The notes beneath the pieces are model-generated. The model saw only the letters and a list, made by a program, of their open reading frames with translations, made no database searches and was not told the DNA's origin. This document shows, one piece after another, positions 44,834 to 55,694 of a DNA stretch of 64,000 nt (the stretch's first letter is position 1; each line of letters begins with the position of its first letter). Made by a program: the position numbers and the translations under genes. The DNA is from Dendrocalamus latiflorus (taxonomy: Eukaryota; Streptophyta; Magnoliopsida; Poales; Poaceae): NCBI GenBank assembly GCA_017311315.1, contig CM029620.1, forward strand, positions 935,787 through 999,786, given 5' to 3'.

Positions 44834-45612
44834 GCCTTGGCTAACGGGTCTCCGCCCCGTTACGCCTGCTAAATCCAACGGCGCCCGCTCCCGCTTGTGC
44901 AGCCTCGCGAATTTCCCGATTCGCCCCTCCTGCACCTTCCGGGAAGCTTCCGCGCTCCTTGCCTTGCACGCCTCGCAACCACCTTGAGTCTACGTCGTCT
45001 TCGACACATCCCGACCGTTCTGACCTCAGCGCCACCTGCGCCTAGTCCGGTCCACGTGTCTCACCACGACTCCACCCGATGTCCTGCAGTCACACAGACA
45101 AGAAAACACGTCAAATAGCACCGCTCGACACATGAAAGCATAAATACCATCACACTTACCACAGACGAAGTCCAAACCTGTCGAAACAATAGAATATACA
45201 TCCTAAGCCCAAATGACCAAGATTGACCAAAATCCGACCGAGCCCGATTGCGCCACGCAACGACTCGACTCCGAACTACTCAAACCAAACTCGACTGACC
45301 TAAACCCTTGTCAATTACTCATCACTCTCATGGAGACACGACCACATGGTCTCTCAATCTTGTTTACAGCTAGCACGCAGGAGAGCTGTCCTATGTATGT
45401 ATCTCATCGTACCGTCAATTAAGAAAAGAAATCATGCTAGTTAGCTGCACATTGAATCAGTACTAATTCTCCCAATTAAGTCCAGTTTCGATCGGTCGAT
45501 GAATTGTACACGCTGGCAGGAGGACCATGAATGAGTACCATCCATCGATGGATGGAGAAGAAACAGATGATGGTGTTTTACTCCTAGCTACCCAGCTGCC
45601 TTAATTCTTAAG

Positions 45613-47319
45613 CTAGTCAGTCAGCTGCAGCTGCTGACCCCTTGGATTTGGATTTGGATCCGGCCGCCCAGTGCTACTAGTCAGGGTAAACAGGCCGGCG
45701 ATCATGGCGGTCACGTCCCCCGGCGTCAGCCTCACCGCCGCGCCGTGCCGTCGGTAGAACAACCTGTACGTCGGCACCACCGCCGCCGTCGCCGCCGCCC
45801 TCAGCGCCTCGCCCATCTCCTCGTCCGCTGCCACCCACTTGTCCTGCATCGCCACCGCCTCCATCACCGCCTCCTCCACGCCACGACACGCCGTCATCGC
45901 GCTCACCACCTTGCTGCCCCACGCCGCGCGCACGTACGCGTCGACGTACCCGCGCGCCTTCGCCCTCTGCGCCTCTGCCCACCCCTCCCCGAGGATCCCG
46001 TCCATCTTGCTGCCGCCGCCCACCTTCTTCGCCACGTAGTGCGTGTTGTTCGCCAAGAAGAGGAAGCTCAGCGCCGCTTCTCGGTAGCTCCCGGCCTTGG
46101 CTTCCACCTTCCGCAGCAGAACGAACACCAGCCAACCAATCGGATTCGACGACAGGCTCAATGAGGTCGACGACGACGGTGACAAATCCGGCGAGGCGCT
46201 GCCGGAGACAACTGATGTACCGTCCACGAACTCTGCTGCGCCTTGTTGTTGTTGGTATATATGAACAAGGGCGTCCTCGTAGTCGGCGAGGAAGACGAGG
46301 TAGTTCATCACGTACCGCGTCAGGGGGTGCACTGCGCCGCCGGGCGCCGTCGCCTTGGACGGCTCCTTCTGGATGGCCGCCTCGAAGCTGGCTACTGCAC
46401 CGCGTGCCGCCTCGCTGACTTTGCTGAGAGCACCGCAGGCGCACGCCGCGACCTCGGATTTGTCCCCAAACGCGCAGACGATCGCCGGCAGTATCGTCCC
46501 GGTCAGAGCGTCGTGAATGTCAAGCACGCGGAACAGGCGCTCCGGAGCGCGGCGTGCTCGTGCCACGGCGGCCTCAGCGGCAGAGAGGAGGCTCGTTGCC
46601 TGGTCGTTGGTGATGGCCGCGAACACCGCGTCACCGACAGCCGTGTGGCCGGCGAAGACACTGTCGCAGAGCTCTCTCTCCGCGGGGAAGACGGACTTGA
46701 ACGCGACGGTTGCGGCGGCGAGCCATGACTGTATCTTGATGTCCACTTGGTCCCAGGTAAGCTTATGGAACTGGGCGTGCTGCGGGGAAGGCGTGAAGCC
46801 GAGCAGGCGCTGCAGCGTGCCGGCCAGCGCCGAACGGCGGCGTGCCTTGAAGGTGAAGACGCACTCCTTGCCATAGCCGGCGGCCATCATGGCCTCGGCG
46901 ACCGTGCGGATATGGGTGCTGATACTTTGCTGGTCGTGCTGCAGGCTGCCTTGGTCACCATCATCATCGACGTAAAAGATGATCGCCTTGGCGTTGGGGA
47001 GGGATGACACTGATGACAGGAGGAGCTGGAGCTCGAGCTGAAGCCTCCGCATGGCGGTCTCGAGAAGCGCCTGGGCTTGGACGAGGCCGTGGCCGCTCCT
47101 GTCGACGTTGGTGGCGTCTGACGCGAAGAAGAGCATGGCGCGGTGGAGGTCAGCGGCAGCGCGCAGGAAGCCCTTGGCCTCGTCATCTGGGCAGTCGAGG
47201 AAGAGCGAGCACCCGCGGGAGTCATCTGGATGCCACCTGTCGAGGAGCGCGGCGGCGGCGGCCACGCTCTCGGCGACGACGGTGGTGGAGAGCGTGTGGC
47301 GGGAGCCGGCGCGCGGCAT
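45613..47319 (-). CDS. EXO70-family exocyst subunit, intronless, 568 codons
   Basis: The single open frame on the minus strand starts at ATG 47319, the first ATG after a TATA-like box about 90 bp upstream. The C-terminal two thirds carry the EXO70 (PF03081) hallmarks: HPLTRYVMNYLVFLADYEDAL at about 331-351, FLFLANNTHYVAKKV at about 419-433, LGEGW near 443, and AAATAAVVPTYRLFYRRH at about 508-525. EXO70 proteins bind membrane phosphoinositides and help the exocyst tether secretory vesicles at the plasma membrane; plants have many paralogues, often intronless and clustered in grasses. Length is within the normal range. The N-terminus is Ala-rich and less conserved, so I cannot assign a subfamily (a grass-expanded, FX-like type is possible). 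GC content is far above the flanks. The only plausible host gene here; its stop codon coincides with the edge of a recent duplication. Confidence 0.9.
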   Translation of the reverse strand: MPRAGSRHTLSTTVVAESVAAAAALLDRWHPDDSRGCSLFLDCPDDEAKGFLRAAADLHRAMLFFASDATNVDRSGHGLVQAQALLETAMRRLQLELQLLLSSVSSLPNAKAIIFYVDDDGDQGSLQHDQQSISTHIRTVAEAMMAAGYGKECVFTFKARRRSALAGTLQRLLGFTPSPQHAQFHKLTWDQVDIKIQSWLAAATVAFKSVFPAERELCDSVFAGHTAVGDAVFAAITNDQATSLLSAAEAAVARARRAPERLFRVLDIHDALTGTILPAIVCAFGDKSEVAACACGALSKVSEAARGAVASFEAAIQKEPSKATAPGGAVHPLTRYVMNYLVFLADYEDALVHIYQQQQGAAEFVDGTSVVSGSASPDLSPSSSTSLSLSSNPIGWLVFVLLRKVEAKAGSYREAALSFLFLANNTHYVAKKVGGGSKMDGILGEGWAEAQRAKARGYVDAYVRAAWGSKVVSAMTACRGVEEAVMEAVAMQDKWVAADEEMGEALRAAATAAVVPTYRLFYRRHGAAVRLTPGDVTAMIAGLFTLTSSTGRPDPNPNPRGQQLQLTD

Positions 47320-47405
47320 GGAGCGATCTACGAATTGAAGCTAGCTACCTAGCAGATGGAGCTTCCTTTCTCCTGTAAGTGATCCCTCTTGCCTCCCTCC
47401 CGTGG

Positions 47406-47414
47406 TTTTTATAG
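47406..47414 (-). promoter_or_regulatory. TATA box of EXO70
   Basis: On the minus strand CTATAAAAA lies 87-95 bp upstream of the EXO70 ATG, followed by a short C/T- and G-rich leader. Position and sequence fit a plant TATA box. Confidence 0.6.
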
Positions 47415-47425
47415 ACCGCTTATTA

Positions 47426-47771
47426 GGGTGCCTTTGGTTGAGCTTTTGGGAGCTGCTTTTACTTCCAAAAAGCCAAAAGTCAACCAAAGGGGTGAAAATC
47501 AGAAGCTGCTTTTTCAGAAGCAGTTACTTTTAGGTAGTACAGTTTTGAAAGCACCTTGGACCCTGCTTTTGGCTTTCTGCTTTTTGAAATGGTGAAAATA
47601 GAGAGCTGTTTCACAGTTGTTTCAAGGAAAATAGAGATAGGAGGTAAGTTTTATACTTGTTTGAACCAAACAGCTTACAGCTTTTCCACAGCCCACAACC
47701 TACAGCAGCTTTTCCACAGCCCATAGCTCACAACAGCTTTTTCAGAAGCCACAGCTCAACCAAACACACCC
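47426..47771. mobile_element. Tourist-like MITE (346 bp)
   Basis: Terminal inverted repeats are GGGTGCCTTTGGTTGAGCT on the left and, on the minus strand, GGGTGTGTTTGGTTGAGCT on the right. They are flanked by a TTA duplication (47423-47425 and 47772-47774), the preferred target of PIF/Harbinger and Tourist elements. The interior is rich in AGCTGCTTTT and AGCTTTTCCACAGCC-like repeats. There is no coding capacity. It sits just upstream of the EXO70 TATA box. Confidence 0.85.
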
Positions 47772-47774
47772 TTA

Positions 47775-50006
47775 AGCTACTAGGCATTTCGGCTGTCAAA
47801 CTCACACTATAACCTTTTACCAACAATTACTTAAATTGCAAAAAGAAATTAACAATATATTGTAAAAATATATCATCGTGATTCTGCACTAGCTGCTAAC
47901 CATATATTACTGTAAAAAAAATTAACTGTCAAACTTAAATTTTAGAGACCGCACAAAATCAAAACTGACTTAGCGGCCGTTGTCACCATACCGTGGAATC
48001 CGCATACATACTACTACTTAGGAATTGTAGCCGGGCCGGGTAAGCCAACAAGACATTTTTGTTTGTTTTCTTTTGTTTTCTCCTGCTGTTAGTTTTGGGT
48101 AAATTAGTTTTGATCCGTCCGGCCGGCCATGCAAACAAATGGTATGCAGGATATTCTTGGTCACCGGCCACTACAAGGTTTGTTTTGCCTCTTTCTTTCT
48201 TGCTACTAGCTTGTATAAGTACATTATTGACTTAGCTGGTCGTCCTTCATTTATTAGCCTCTTTTTTTTTTTGTGTGTGTGGACTTAATTTGCAATAGGA
48301 GTAAGCTAGCTAGACAAGTTCACAGGCAGGAACTAGACTCCAGAGAGCTAGCTATTTTAATATAGGTATTTGTCAACCGTAAGTCAAACAAGTAAGCTAT
48401 ATATCTACCGAACCATCAAATCGTATGATATTTGACATGTTGAAATAACTATCTAGCTACCCCACTTAGACCCGTTCATATAGCTTAGCTTGTAGAGAGA
48501 TATTTATATACAATTTTATTTAATATAAATAAAGCTATTGTAGTGTGTATTACATTCAACTAGTAGATCTCTCTTTAAAATGATACTTTGTTTGAAAGCT
48601 ACGTATAATAGAAAAAAAATCATTTATCGTACAAAAGTAGCTTTTAGAAATTAATACGTGTGAAGATGGCACTAGTTACGTTCTTCGGGCCTTACTGTCT
48701 TGTTCGTACGTTTTTTTTATTAAGGAATATAACATTCCGGCCTCTATCATTCACAAGTGAATGAGTACAGCCAATTCCAACACATCCATAGTACTTAGAC
48801 TACGAATCACCACACGGTGTACAAAACACGGAATAAAGAGCTGGAACTCAAGTCCCAGTTCTAATCCTACCTCATTACACAACTTGCTAAACAAAACCAA
48901 ACTCTTTGTTGCCTCCATCAAGCGAATGTATTCCTCTAGTGAAGACAGCAGCACTCGATGCATCACATCGATGCTCAACAGGGAGGGCCTTCGGCAAGCA
49001 CTTCATCTTCTTCATCCAAATAGCCCTCTCTTCGGCCAACACCTCTCACCTTACTTGGACCTTAAAACAAGAGCAGCGACAGAGCCAAACATCAAACACC
49101 AACCAACGGAGCTGATATTGCCTAGCGTGCCTTGTGCAACTTCGCTAACTCTCTATCTAACTCGGCTTATTATGACGTGCATGTGCCGGCCGGGTTCAAT
49201 TACACTAACTTTGCCAATTAAGCACGTAAGTTGAGGCACCACACATTATATATTGTCGTTACCCGTACGTTAAAATCGCACTTAATTTAATTACTTTTGT
49301 ATGGAACCAAACAACACCTCATTCCAATCCATGTGATGTCCTCCTCCTTCCTACTCTTTTCTTGTTCCTCCTCCAAAGACGTGTTCGGAGTTGGTTTGCG
49401 TAATTGCGTGACTGCCGTTCCGCCTCAAGCTCTCCCAATGGTCAAGCTTGCGCTGCAGGCACTAATTAATACCGATATACTGCATCAATTTCCATCCCTC
49501 CTCAAAATACATCACATGGAACTAATTAAGATACCAAATCTTATCGTTGCAGAGGGCCTACATTTTGAGATTGCCTACTCCCCTCTCATCAATGATGTCA
49601 ATTCAACTGAAGGAAAGAATATCATGATTTCAAGTGCTGCTCAGTGCTCACACTGCTAATGAAATTAGAGGGCCCTACGATGTCATAAATTTATGTGCTT
49701 ATTTGCTTAGCCTTTCTACACAGCCAGCCAAATCTGCTATACCCTAAACTGCAGGTAAGCTTTACATTTATTATCTGGGGAGTGGGGAGGTTCAAACATC
49801 TTACGTCAGGAATCAGCATATATAGCTCGTGGCGTGCATAATTTACTGATGTGGGCTAGTTTCTACTACAACTGTAGACATTTTGTTTGATCAACATCCT
49901 TTGTTTTGACGTGTTTTGAGTTAATCTACAGTTCCTTTTATAATCCTGTTTTTCTGCATATTTTCATTCTAGTGTTTTCAGCAACTCTTTTGTGATAGAG
50001 TTAATT
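47775..50006. other. Intergenic DNA upstream of EXO70, no gene supported
   Basis: Mostly AT-rich. At about 48705-49110 the minus strand looks like the tail of a retrotransposed sequence, ending in TTCCTTAATAAAAAAAACG at 48730-48710, but no protein family is recognised. Reading frames at 48761-49234 and 49297-49659 have no recognisable domain. The short blocks near 48340-48620 and 49660-49990 hold nothing I can name. Confidence 0.5.
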
Positions 50007-50388
50007 TAGTTGTCTTCAGGTCTGGTCGACTCTACGACTATAGTATGTCTACAACCACGGCAGTCTATACGACCACTGTAGCTTACGACCAGTTCGAGTA
50101 CTGTAGCAGTCGTAAGTCAAGTAGCAGTCGGAATCAAGTACTGTAGCAGTCGTAGTTGTAAAAAGATTAGGATTTAGAGTAGTCAAAAGGAAAGTCAAGA
50201 TATGTCCATGTTGGACTTTCAGCGTGGGATGCCCGTTGGATACAAAGTCTTATATGTTTCTTCTCTATATAAGAAAGATCACGTCGCCAATGATCTATCT
50301 ATGTTTTCTCGTGTTCGCGTGCGTGATCTTAAAGTTCAAGTTCATCGCTCATCTAGACCCTGAGCAAATTCCCCAACAATTGGTATCA
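50007..50388 (+). mobile_element. Ty1/copia 5' LTR (relic)
   Basis: The start is taken at TGTCTTCAGGTCTGG (approximate). The region contains repeated ACTGTAGCAGTCGTA-like phrases, a TATATAAG box at about 50265-50273 and an end in CCCCAACA at 50388, directly followed by a primer-binding site. Confidence 0.65.
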
Positions 50389-50390
50389 TA

Positions 50391-50403
50391 GCCTAAGGGG
50401 ACG
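50391..50403 (+). other. Primer-binding site (tRNA-Met type), copia relic
   Basis: TGGTATCATAGCC two bases after the LTR end. It is a common variant of the initiator-Met primer site in copia elements. Confidence 0.75.
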
Positions 50404-51063
50404 AAGTGATGATTGACAATGCTGGTGATTCATCGGCAATGCTGGTGATTCGTCGAAGTCAGGAACACTCATCAAAACCACGCGCAACGAGCTCGATCCA
50501 TCGAAGCCAGGCATCTTCGTCAAGCCGACGACAAGAAGAGCCTTGATCCTATTCTAATACCTGATGTTGAGAGAAATGAACTATGGCATATGGGTCATTA
50601 GGATGAAGTTAATCTTGCGTTGCTAGGGGTATGGTTGGCGGTCGAAGATGGAGACGATGACGGTGACAAGGATCAAGGCGCGATGGTGGCCATCTCACAA
50701 GCGGTACCAGATGACGTGATGATGTCAATCACCGAGATGGAGATAGTGAAAGAAGCTTAGATCGCACTTAGGAAGATGCAAGTAGGCAAAGATCCCAACA
50801 AGAAGGCACGCGCTCAAGTGCTGATACGGCAACTGAGCAAATTGCAGGTGAGGGACTCGAAATTGATCCCCGAGTACTCCATAAAACTTACCATGCTGGT
50901 GGGTGAGATCCATTTGCTCGGCATGAAGCTGGAAGAGAGTGACATCGTCAAAAAATTATTTAGCTCGATACCAGATCCATTCCTCCAGATTATCAGAACG
51001 ATCAAATAGTTCGGTGTTGTCACAGCAATGTCGCTCTCAAAGGCAATTGGTCACTTCAGAAAC
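50404..51063 (+). pseudogene. Ty1/copia gag start, truncated
   Basis: After the primer-binding site the region is poorly conserved. From 50776 the frame encodes a UBN2-type Gag piece: LIRQLSKLQVRDSKLIPEY, LTMLVGEIHLLGMKLEESDI, KKLFSSIPDPFLQIIRTIK, then a TAG at 51007 and a further related piece (AMSLSKAIGHFRN) up to about 51060. There the sequence changes to minus-strand gypsy LTR DNA. Stops upstream (for example at 50758) confirm decay. No downstream pol remains. Confidence 0.75.
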
Positions 51064-54000
51064 GTAGTGGTCCTAGGTTCCTGTTTCTGATTTTGGTAAT
51101 GCGAGTGTGAGCACAAATCCACCGTGCTCAGCGAGCCAACACACAGTGTGCAATAGATAACATGCATGACTTATCAAGGAAAGGCTTGGGTTTATTTCAT
51201 TTTGCCATAAATTGCTTTTAAATATATCACTTAGAAAGTTCCTAAGACCTAGCAGTTTGAACTCATAACAAAATTTGTGAGAGAAAACTATAGTAATAGT
51301 GATATAGATTCCATCCACCATTACATGACATCCGCACCATATACTAGCTTTCAGCGCTATATCCGCTTACCTTTTCACTGGGACGACACCCAGGGTTATT
51401 CAAACCAGGGCTTTCCGCTGCCCTCCACTTTTCCAATCCATCCACAAAGCATTTTGAAATAGAATTATTCCTTAGTAATAGTTAGGTTCTCATGTCCGCC
51501 CTTGACCGTGGGCATGGCTATTCGAATAGTTTTGACTCTGTAGAGTTTGTACACTTCCACCACAAGAGACAATCCGCTCGTTGCTCCACACGATTCCTTA
51601 GTCATGTGGTTGAGTAGACCATCATAGTAACTTTTCAAATTATTTAGCCCCTTTTGTTATCTCACCCTATGGGCTGCTCCCACTGGCGGTGGGTCCCATA
51701 CGTTGCACGGGATGTTCACCATGGATGCTAGTGTATTCGGACTCTACTCTCCATAACGCTAGTACGATTGGGAAACTTCACCCTCCTCTCGGTGTCCCTT
51801 TAGGCCTCCCCTTGCCCTTGCAATACCCACTCCTTTCCACTACCAATGAGATGAGTCCGGGGGTTTCGATAGATTTACTTAGCCAAGTTGAAATTTGCAG
51901 ACTTGTGGTTATACTATTTTACACAGGAGGTCATGATAAGATTCAGTCCTTAGTGGTATTTGGGCGATTTTACCACAATCCACACCCTGTACTTCCACTT
52001 CACCGCATACCAGCCCCCATACCATCCGCTCAGATATTTAAGCAAGTTGGGATTTTTGGGAGCATAAAATAATCATGTCAAAATATACCAGTCATTACCA
52101 CCATGACTTCCCAAATCAGTTTCTCATGATTAAAAGTGATGTTTGGGGTATTTTGGTGCCCCCGAGTATCTAAGCAGTGCTAAGCATGGCGTAAAATTAT
52201 AAACCTATTTTTGAAAGTCTTACTATTATAATTTTGCTAGGGGACAAGGCTCAAATATTCAAATGTTCCAAAGGAGGTGTAATACTAACAAGTCGAATAA
52301 TGGGCATACAACTAGAATCTTAAAACAAACATATATTTGCATAAGAAATAACAACATGCAATTTGACAATTTAAACAAAAGTAAATTTGTAGAAAATGTA
52401 GGATCAATATGATCAAAGTATTGACTCACCTTGCGCGGTTTACCGCGGTCTTGAGCTCACTCAATGCTGTCTCATTCGATGGGTTTCAGCTTCTGGTCCT
52501 TATCTTCATCTCAACCTTGGCCTCGCTTGATCTATTGATTTTTCAGGACTCCCATTTCTAATTACACGCTAAACAACTGAATACAATTAAAGGCAAATAA
52601 CTCAAAAGATCCACATAAATCCAAATAAACCCAATTTAGCTTTATTATGAGTTAATGGGTGATTTGAGTCAAGGTGATTGGGTGCGGAGTTTTGACAGAA
52701 TTAAAGGGGTTGGAGCGAGGGGAAGAATGAAGGAGAGAATTATGCCGAGACAGATGTCAATGAGGGTTTAGGACATAGGAGTATTCATAGCAATATTCCA
52801 CATCAGATTTGAGGATGGCTAGGCATAGCCGGTGGTAGAATACGATAACTCGATGTTTTTATTAATAACTTCTTTTATTATTTTATATTTATTAAGGAAG
52901 TTCCATGAGTCAGGTTAGACCTATGAATCAGTGTATGAGTTTAGCTGAGCGTTATTTTGTCAAGCATTAATATTCAGGGTATATGCTATATACGCGATGT
53001 ATACAATTTTTAGCTTACCGAATTAATCTTAGACTCTGGGTTTATAGCATTTTGTGGTGTGATATTTTATATACCCTTAGTTATTGCTAAGCATAGTTTT
53101 AATTTGAATTAGGATCCATTTATACAGGTCGTAGCTTGTTATATACACTTATGCTTAACATTATTATTTATTAAATGTAATATTAAAATTTAATCAATGG
53201 CACCATTATTATCTCGTCTATACTTTAGTTATTATTAGGCTTAGCTTTATTTTTAATTTAAATTTATTTATCTGGGCAAAGCTTGTTATATAAGTTCATA
53301 TTTGAATATTGCTACTTAATTAAATCTACTACTGAGATTTATTTAATGGCGGCATGTTAAATGTTAGGGCATATATTTTAATTATAATTAAGCGTAATCT
53401 TTATTAAATTTGGACATTTAACCGAAGTCTTTTTTATTAATGCCTTTAATTAATAATTGGTCCTTTAGATAATTATTCAAACCATATTAATTATTCATAT
53501 ATGAACTAATCCAAATTTAAATCCTGAATAATCTCATTTACATCCTAGTTATATTTACTAGCTTCCCTGGATTATTTTCTGATTTTTCTTAATTTTTCTG
53601 AATTAAAAAGGATTAAAGAAAATAAAAATAAAAAGGAAGAAAGAGAGGTTGGCGAGAGGATTCGAATTCGAGTATGCAAAACTAACAGACGGCGGTGATA
53701 GCCAACTAGGCTGAGGCCCTGAGCTGACATAGAGAGGGGTTAGTTAGACAAGGCAAGGAGCAGCGGTGCCAAAACAGAGGACTCAAGCTGCTTTCAGTGC
53801 TGAGCTCACTGGCGGCAGGCTGTGGCCGGGGAGGTGACGGTGCTGGCAAAATGGATTGCTTTGAGGATGGGGAGGCTAAGGGTGGCGGCACGTTGGCCGG
53901 TGCTGCGGCGAGGTGGGCGGGCGGTAGCTCGAAGTGGCCGGTGGCGAGGTCGGCGTGGGGTGACAGCGCCATGGTGGAAGAGAGGGGAAGTTGAGGCGCG

Positions 54001-54083
54001 CACGAGTATTTTGAAGATATAGGGATGCTCACCGGGTGACTGGTCGAGCTGGAGAAGGTCCGAGGTGGGCCGGCGGTGGAGAC
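51064..54083 (-). mobile_element. Gypsy LTR relic, minus orientation, split by a later insertion (continues at 63835-64000)
   Basis: Read on the minus strand it shows landmarks of the intact LTRs at 54084-63829 in the same order: an AAGGTGAGTCAATACTTTGA donor-like block (52437-52418), the GCCATGCCCACGGTCAAGGG block (51524-51500) with ACTATTCGAATAG, and GGTGGATGGAATC (51321-51305). The GC-rich block at 53700-54083 continues in character at 63835. No protein-coding frame is credible; the minus-strand frame at 53706-54032 is low-complexity. The right flank beyond 64000 is not visible. Confidence 0.6.
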
Positions 54084-54625
54084 TGTAACATCCTAATTTT
54101 CAGAGCCTTTTTGAAGCTTTTAAAATAAAATTCGTCATTTGAATTTTTTCAGAATTAATTAAAGCTTAATTGGAATTTTTATTAAATAAAAATATTTAAT
54201 ATGATTAAATTAAATATTAATATTTGCCAAAAATATTTTATTTGTGTTCCTTGTGTCACAAGGAATTTTTTTCATATTTTCTTGAATTTTTCGGAGTTTG
54301 TTTGAGCTCAATTTGAAAAAAAAAGAGGAGAGAGAATGAACAGTACCCGCGGGTACTGTTCATCCGTCTTCTCCGCGCCGCAGAGAGCTTCAATCGATCT
54401 CCTGTACGTGCAGTTCCTTCCGATTTTCTCTCTCTTCGTAACTTCCAATCCAGATCTTATCTCAATGTCTTCCCAAAAGAAAAGTTGTGCCAAATCCCGC
54501 AAGGAATCCATCCCAATTGACCTCTTTCCATTTCATTCATCCGTTTGCCTTTTATCTCCTATTTTCCAAATCGGACTCTAAACCGAAATCCGCGAATTGG
54601 AGTCGGTTTCTACCCCTTCCAAGCC

Positions 54626-54633
54626 TATAAATA
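54626..54633 (+). promoter_or_regulatory. TATA box of the gag-only element LTR
   Basis: CCTATAAATAGG, with the 3' LTR equivalent at 61111-61118. Transcription would start some 30 bp downstream, making R-U5 about 2.7 kb long. Confidence 0.65.
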
Positions 54634-55694
54634 GGACCCCTTGGCTTCTCTAAACCCATCCCAAGCCGTGGCAAGTCCCATCAAAGGTCAGGACGCCGTC
54701 GGCATCGAGGCCCTTCGGTCTCGAATTTGCTCGTCACGTCTCGAGCTATTCGGTGAGTTTTTCCGTGATCCTTTCGCGTCACATTGTGCCATCTACCTTT
54801 TTGCCAAGTTAATTTGGTTTTGGTGCAGGCAATCTCCCGGAATCGAGTTTTCCCCAATCTAGGTCAAGAGCGCTTCTCGACGTCGATTCGTCATCTCCGG
54901 TAAGCTTCAGCCCTTGTCGTAATTTTTCTTAGACTTGCCTCATCGCGTTCTACGCCGTGCTCACTCCCTTTTCCCCAAAAAGCCTCCACAAATTTTCGCC
55001 TCCGAACCTCGCCATTGCCGTCAATGGCATCTCGTGTCACCCATCTACCCGGTGATGTTTCCACCAATCCGTTCGCGTCACTTTGTGCCAAACCATCCCA
55101 GTTAGCTACCCTTCAAGTGGTTTTAGATTTCGTTCACCGAGCACCAAGATATTAAGTTTTTTCTTTACCCTTCCCGACGTCGTTCAAACGTAGATTGCGC
55201 CGTCTCCGATGGGTTTCTGGCCGAGCCGATAATTTTCCTAGCTTTACCAAGCCGCGTTCTAGCCCGTGCTCACCCTACTTCTCCATGTCCTATGCCCGGG
55301 TTTTATTCCTCTCTTCTACCCATGTCGTTGTAGCCGCCCGTGCCGTCACCGTACTCCGTTTGGCGTGCCGTCGCTTCCTATGTGTGCCTTAGGTCCCTAG
55401 CAACCCATTTTGCTAGTTAGATTCATCTCTTATGCCTCCTCTCGCCAGCGCTAGCCTTCTCGCCAAAAGTACCGTTCTTGGATGAACAGTAACATCTGTG
55501 AATTTCCAGCATTTTCTCACCCCAGCAAACTTTAGATCGCTCGTTCTCCTTCGTCCGAACTCCGATCGACCCGATTCTTCTTCCTAAATTCATATAAAAT
55601 TGTGTTCTATCTTTTGGTTCTGGTTTTGCAGTTTTTGGAGTTGATTTGAATTTTATTTGAATTTATTTTGTTTGTTTTGTCGTTTCGCGCGTAG

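Larger units (their letters stand above)
33328..45356 (-). mobile_element. Sirevirus-like Ty1/copia retrotransposon, full length, young
   Basis: Two LTRs (33328-35392 and 43290-45356) flank an internal region. The element reads on the minus strand: gag, protease-integrase, RT-RNase H, then a long 3' region. Target duplication ATCTT lies at 33323-33327 and 45357-45361. The LTRs differ by eight substitutions and a G-run length change (7 versus 9), so the insertion is recent. Long LTRs, an enlarged Gag with a coiled coil, and repeated polypurine tracts before the 3' LTR fit the Sirevirus group. It lies 252 bp downstream of the EXO70 stop codon and on the same strand. A nonsense codon separates integrase from RT, so this copy is probably non-autonomous. 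Confidence 0.95.
43290..45356 (-). repeat. 5' LTR of the Sirevirus-like element (2,067 bp)
   Basis: Matches 33328-35392 except for eight C/T differences and two extra G in the G-run near 43313. It contains the likely promoter TATA at 44826-44833 and an inverted CAG-rich repeat region (about 43505-43806). Confidence 0.95.
26308..45613. repeat. 7,272-bp segmental duplication, copy 2 (26308-33327 and 45362-45613), interrupted by a retrotransposon
   Basis: Offset from copy 1 is +16237 before the Sirevirus and +28271 after it. The interrupting block is 12,034 bp, exactly the element plus one 5-bp target duplication. Homology ends at 45613, the first plus-strand base of the EXO70 stop codon (CTA on the plus strand). 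It begins inside the CACTA element and lacks that element's left 1.1 kb. Confidence 0.95.

Noticed and set aside
45677..46444. 255-codon minus-strand frame inside EXO70
   Set aside because: Out-of-frame shadow of the EXO70 coding region, Gly/Arg-rich and without motifs.
48761..49659. Two plus-strand frames (157 and 120 codons) upstream of EXO70
   Set aside because: No domain, no splice or promoter context, composition like surrounding DNA; the first lies opposite a poly(A)-tailed-looking minus-strand sequence.
53706..54032. 108-codon minus-strand Pro/Ala/Ser-rich frame
   Set aside because: Lies in the GC-rich part of a gypsy LTR relic; low complexity with no domain.
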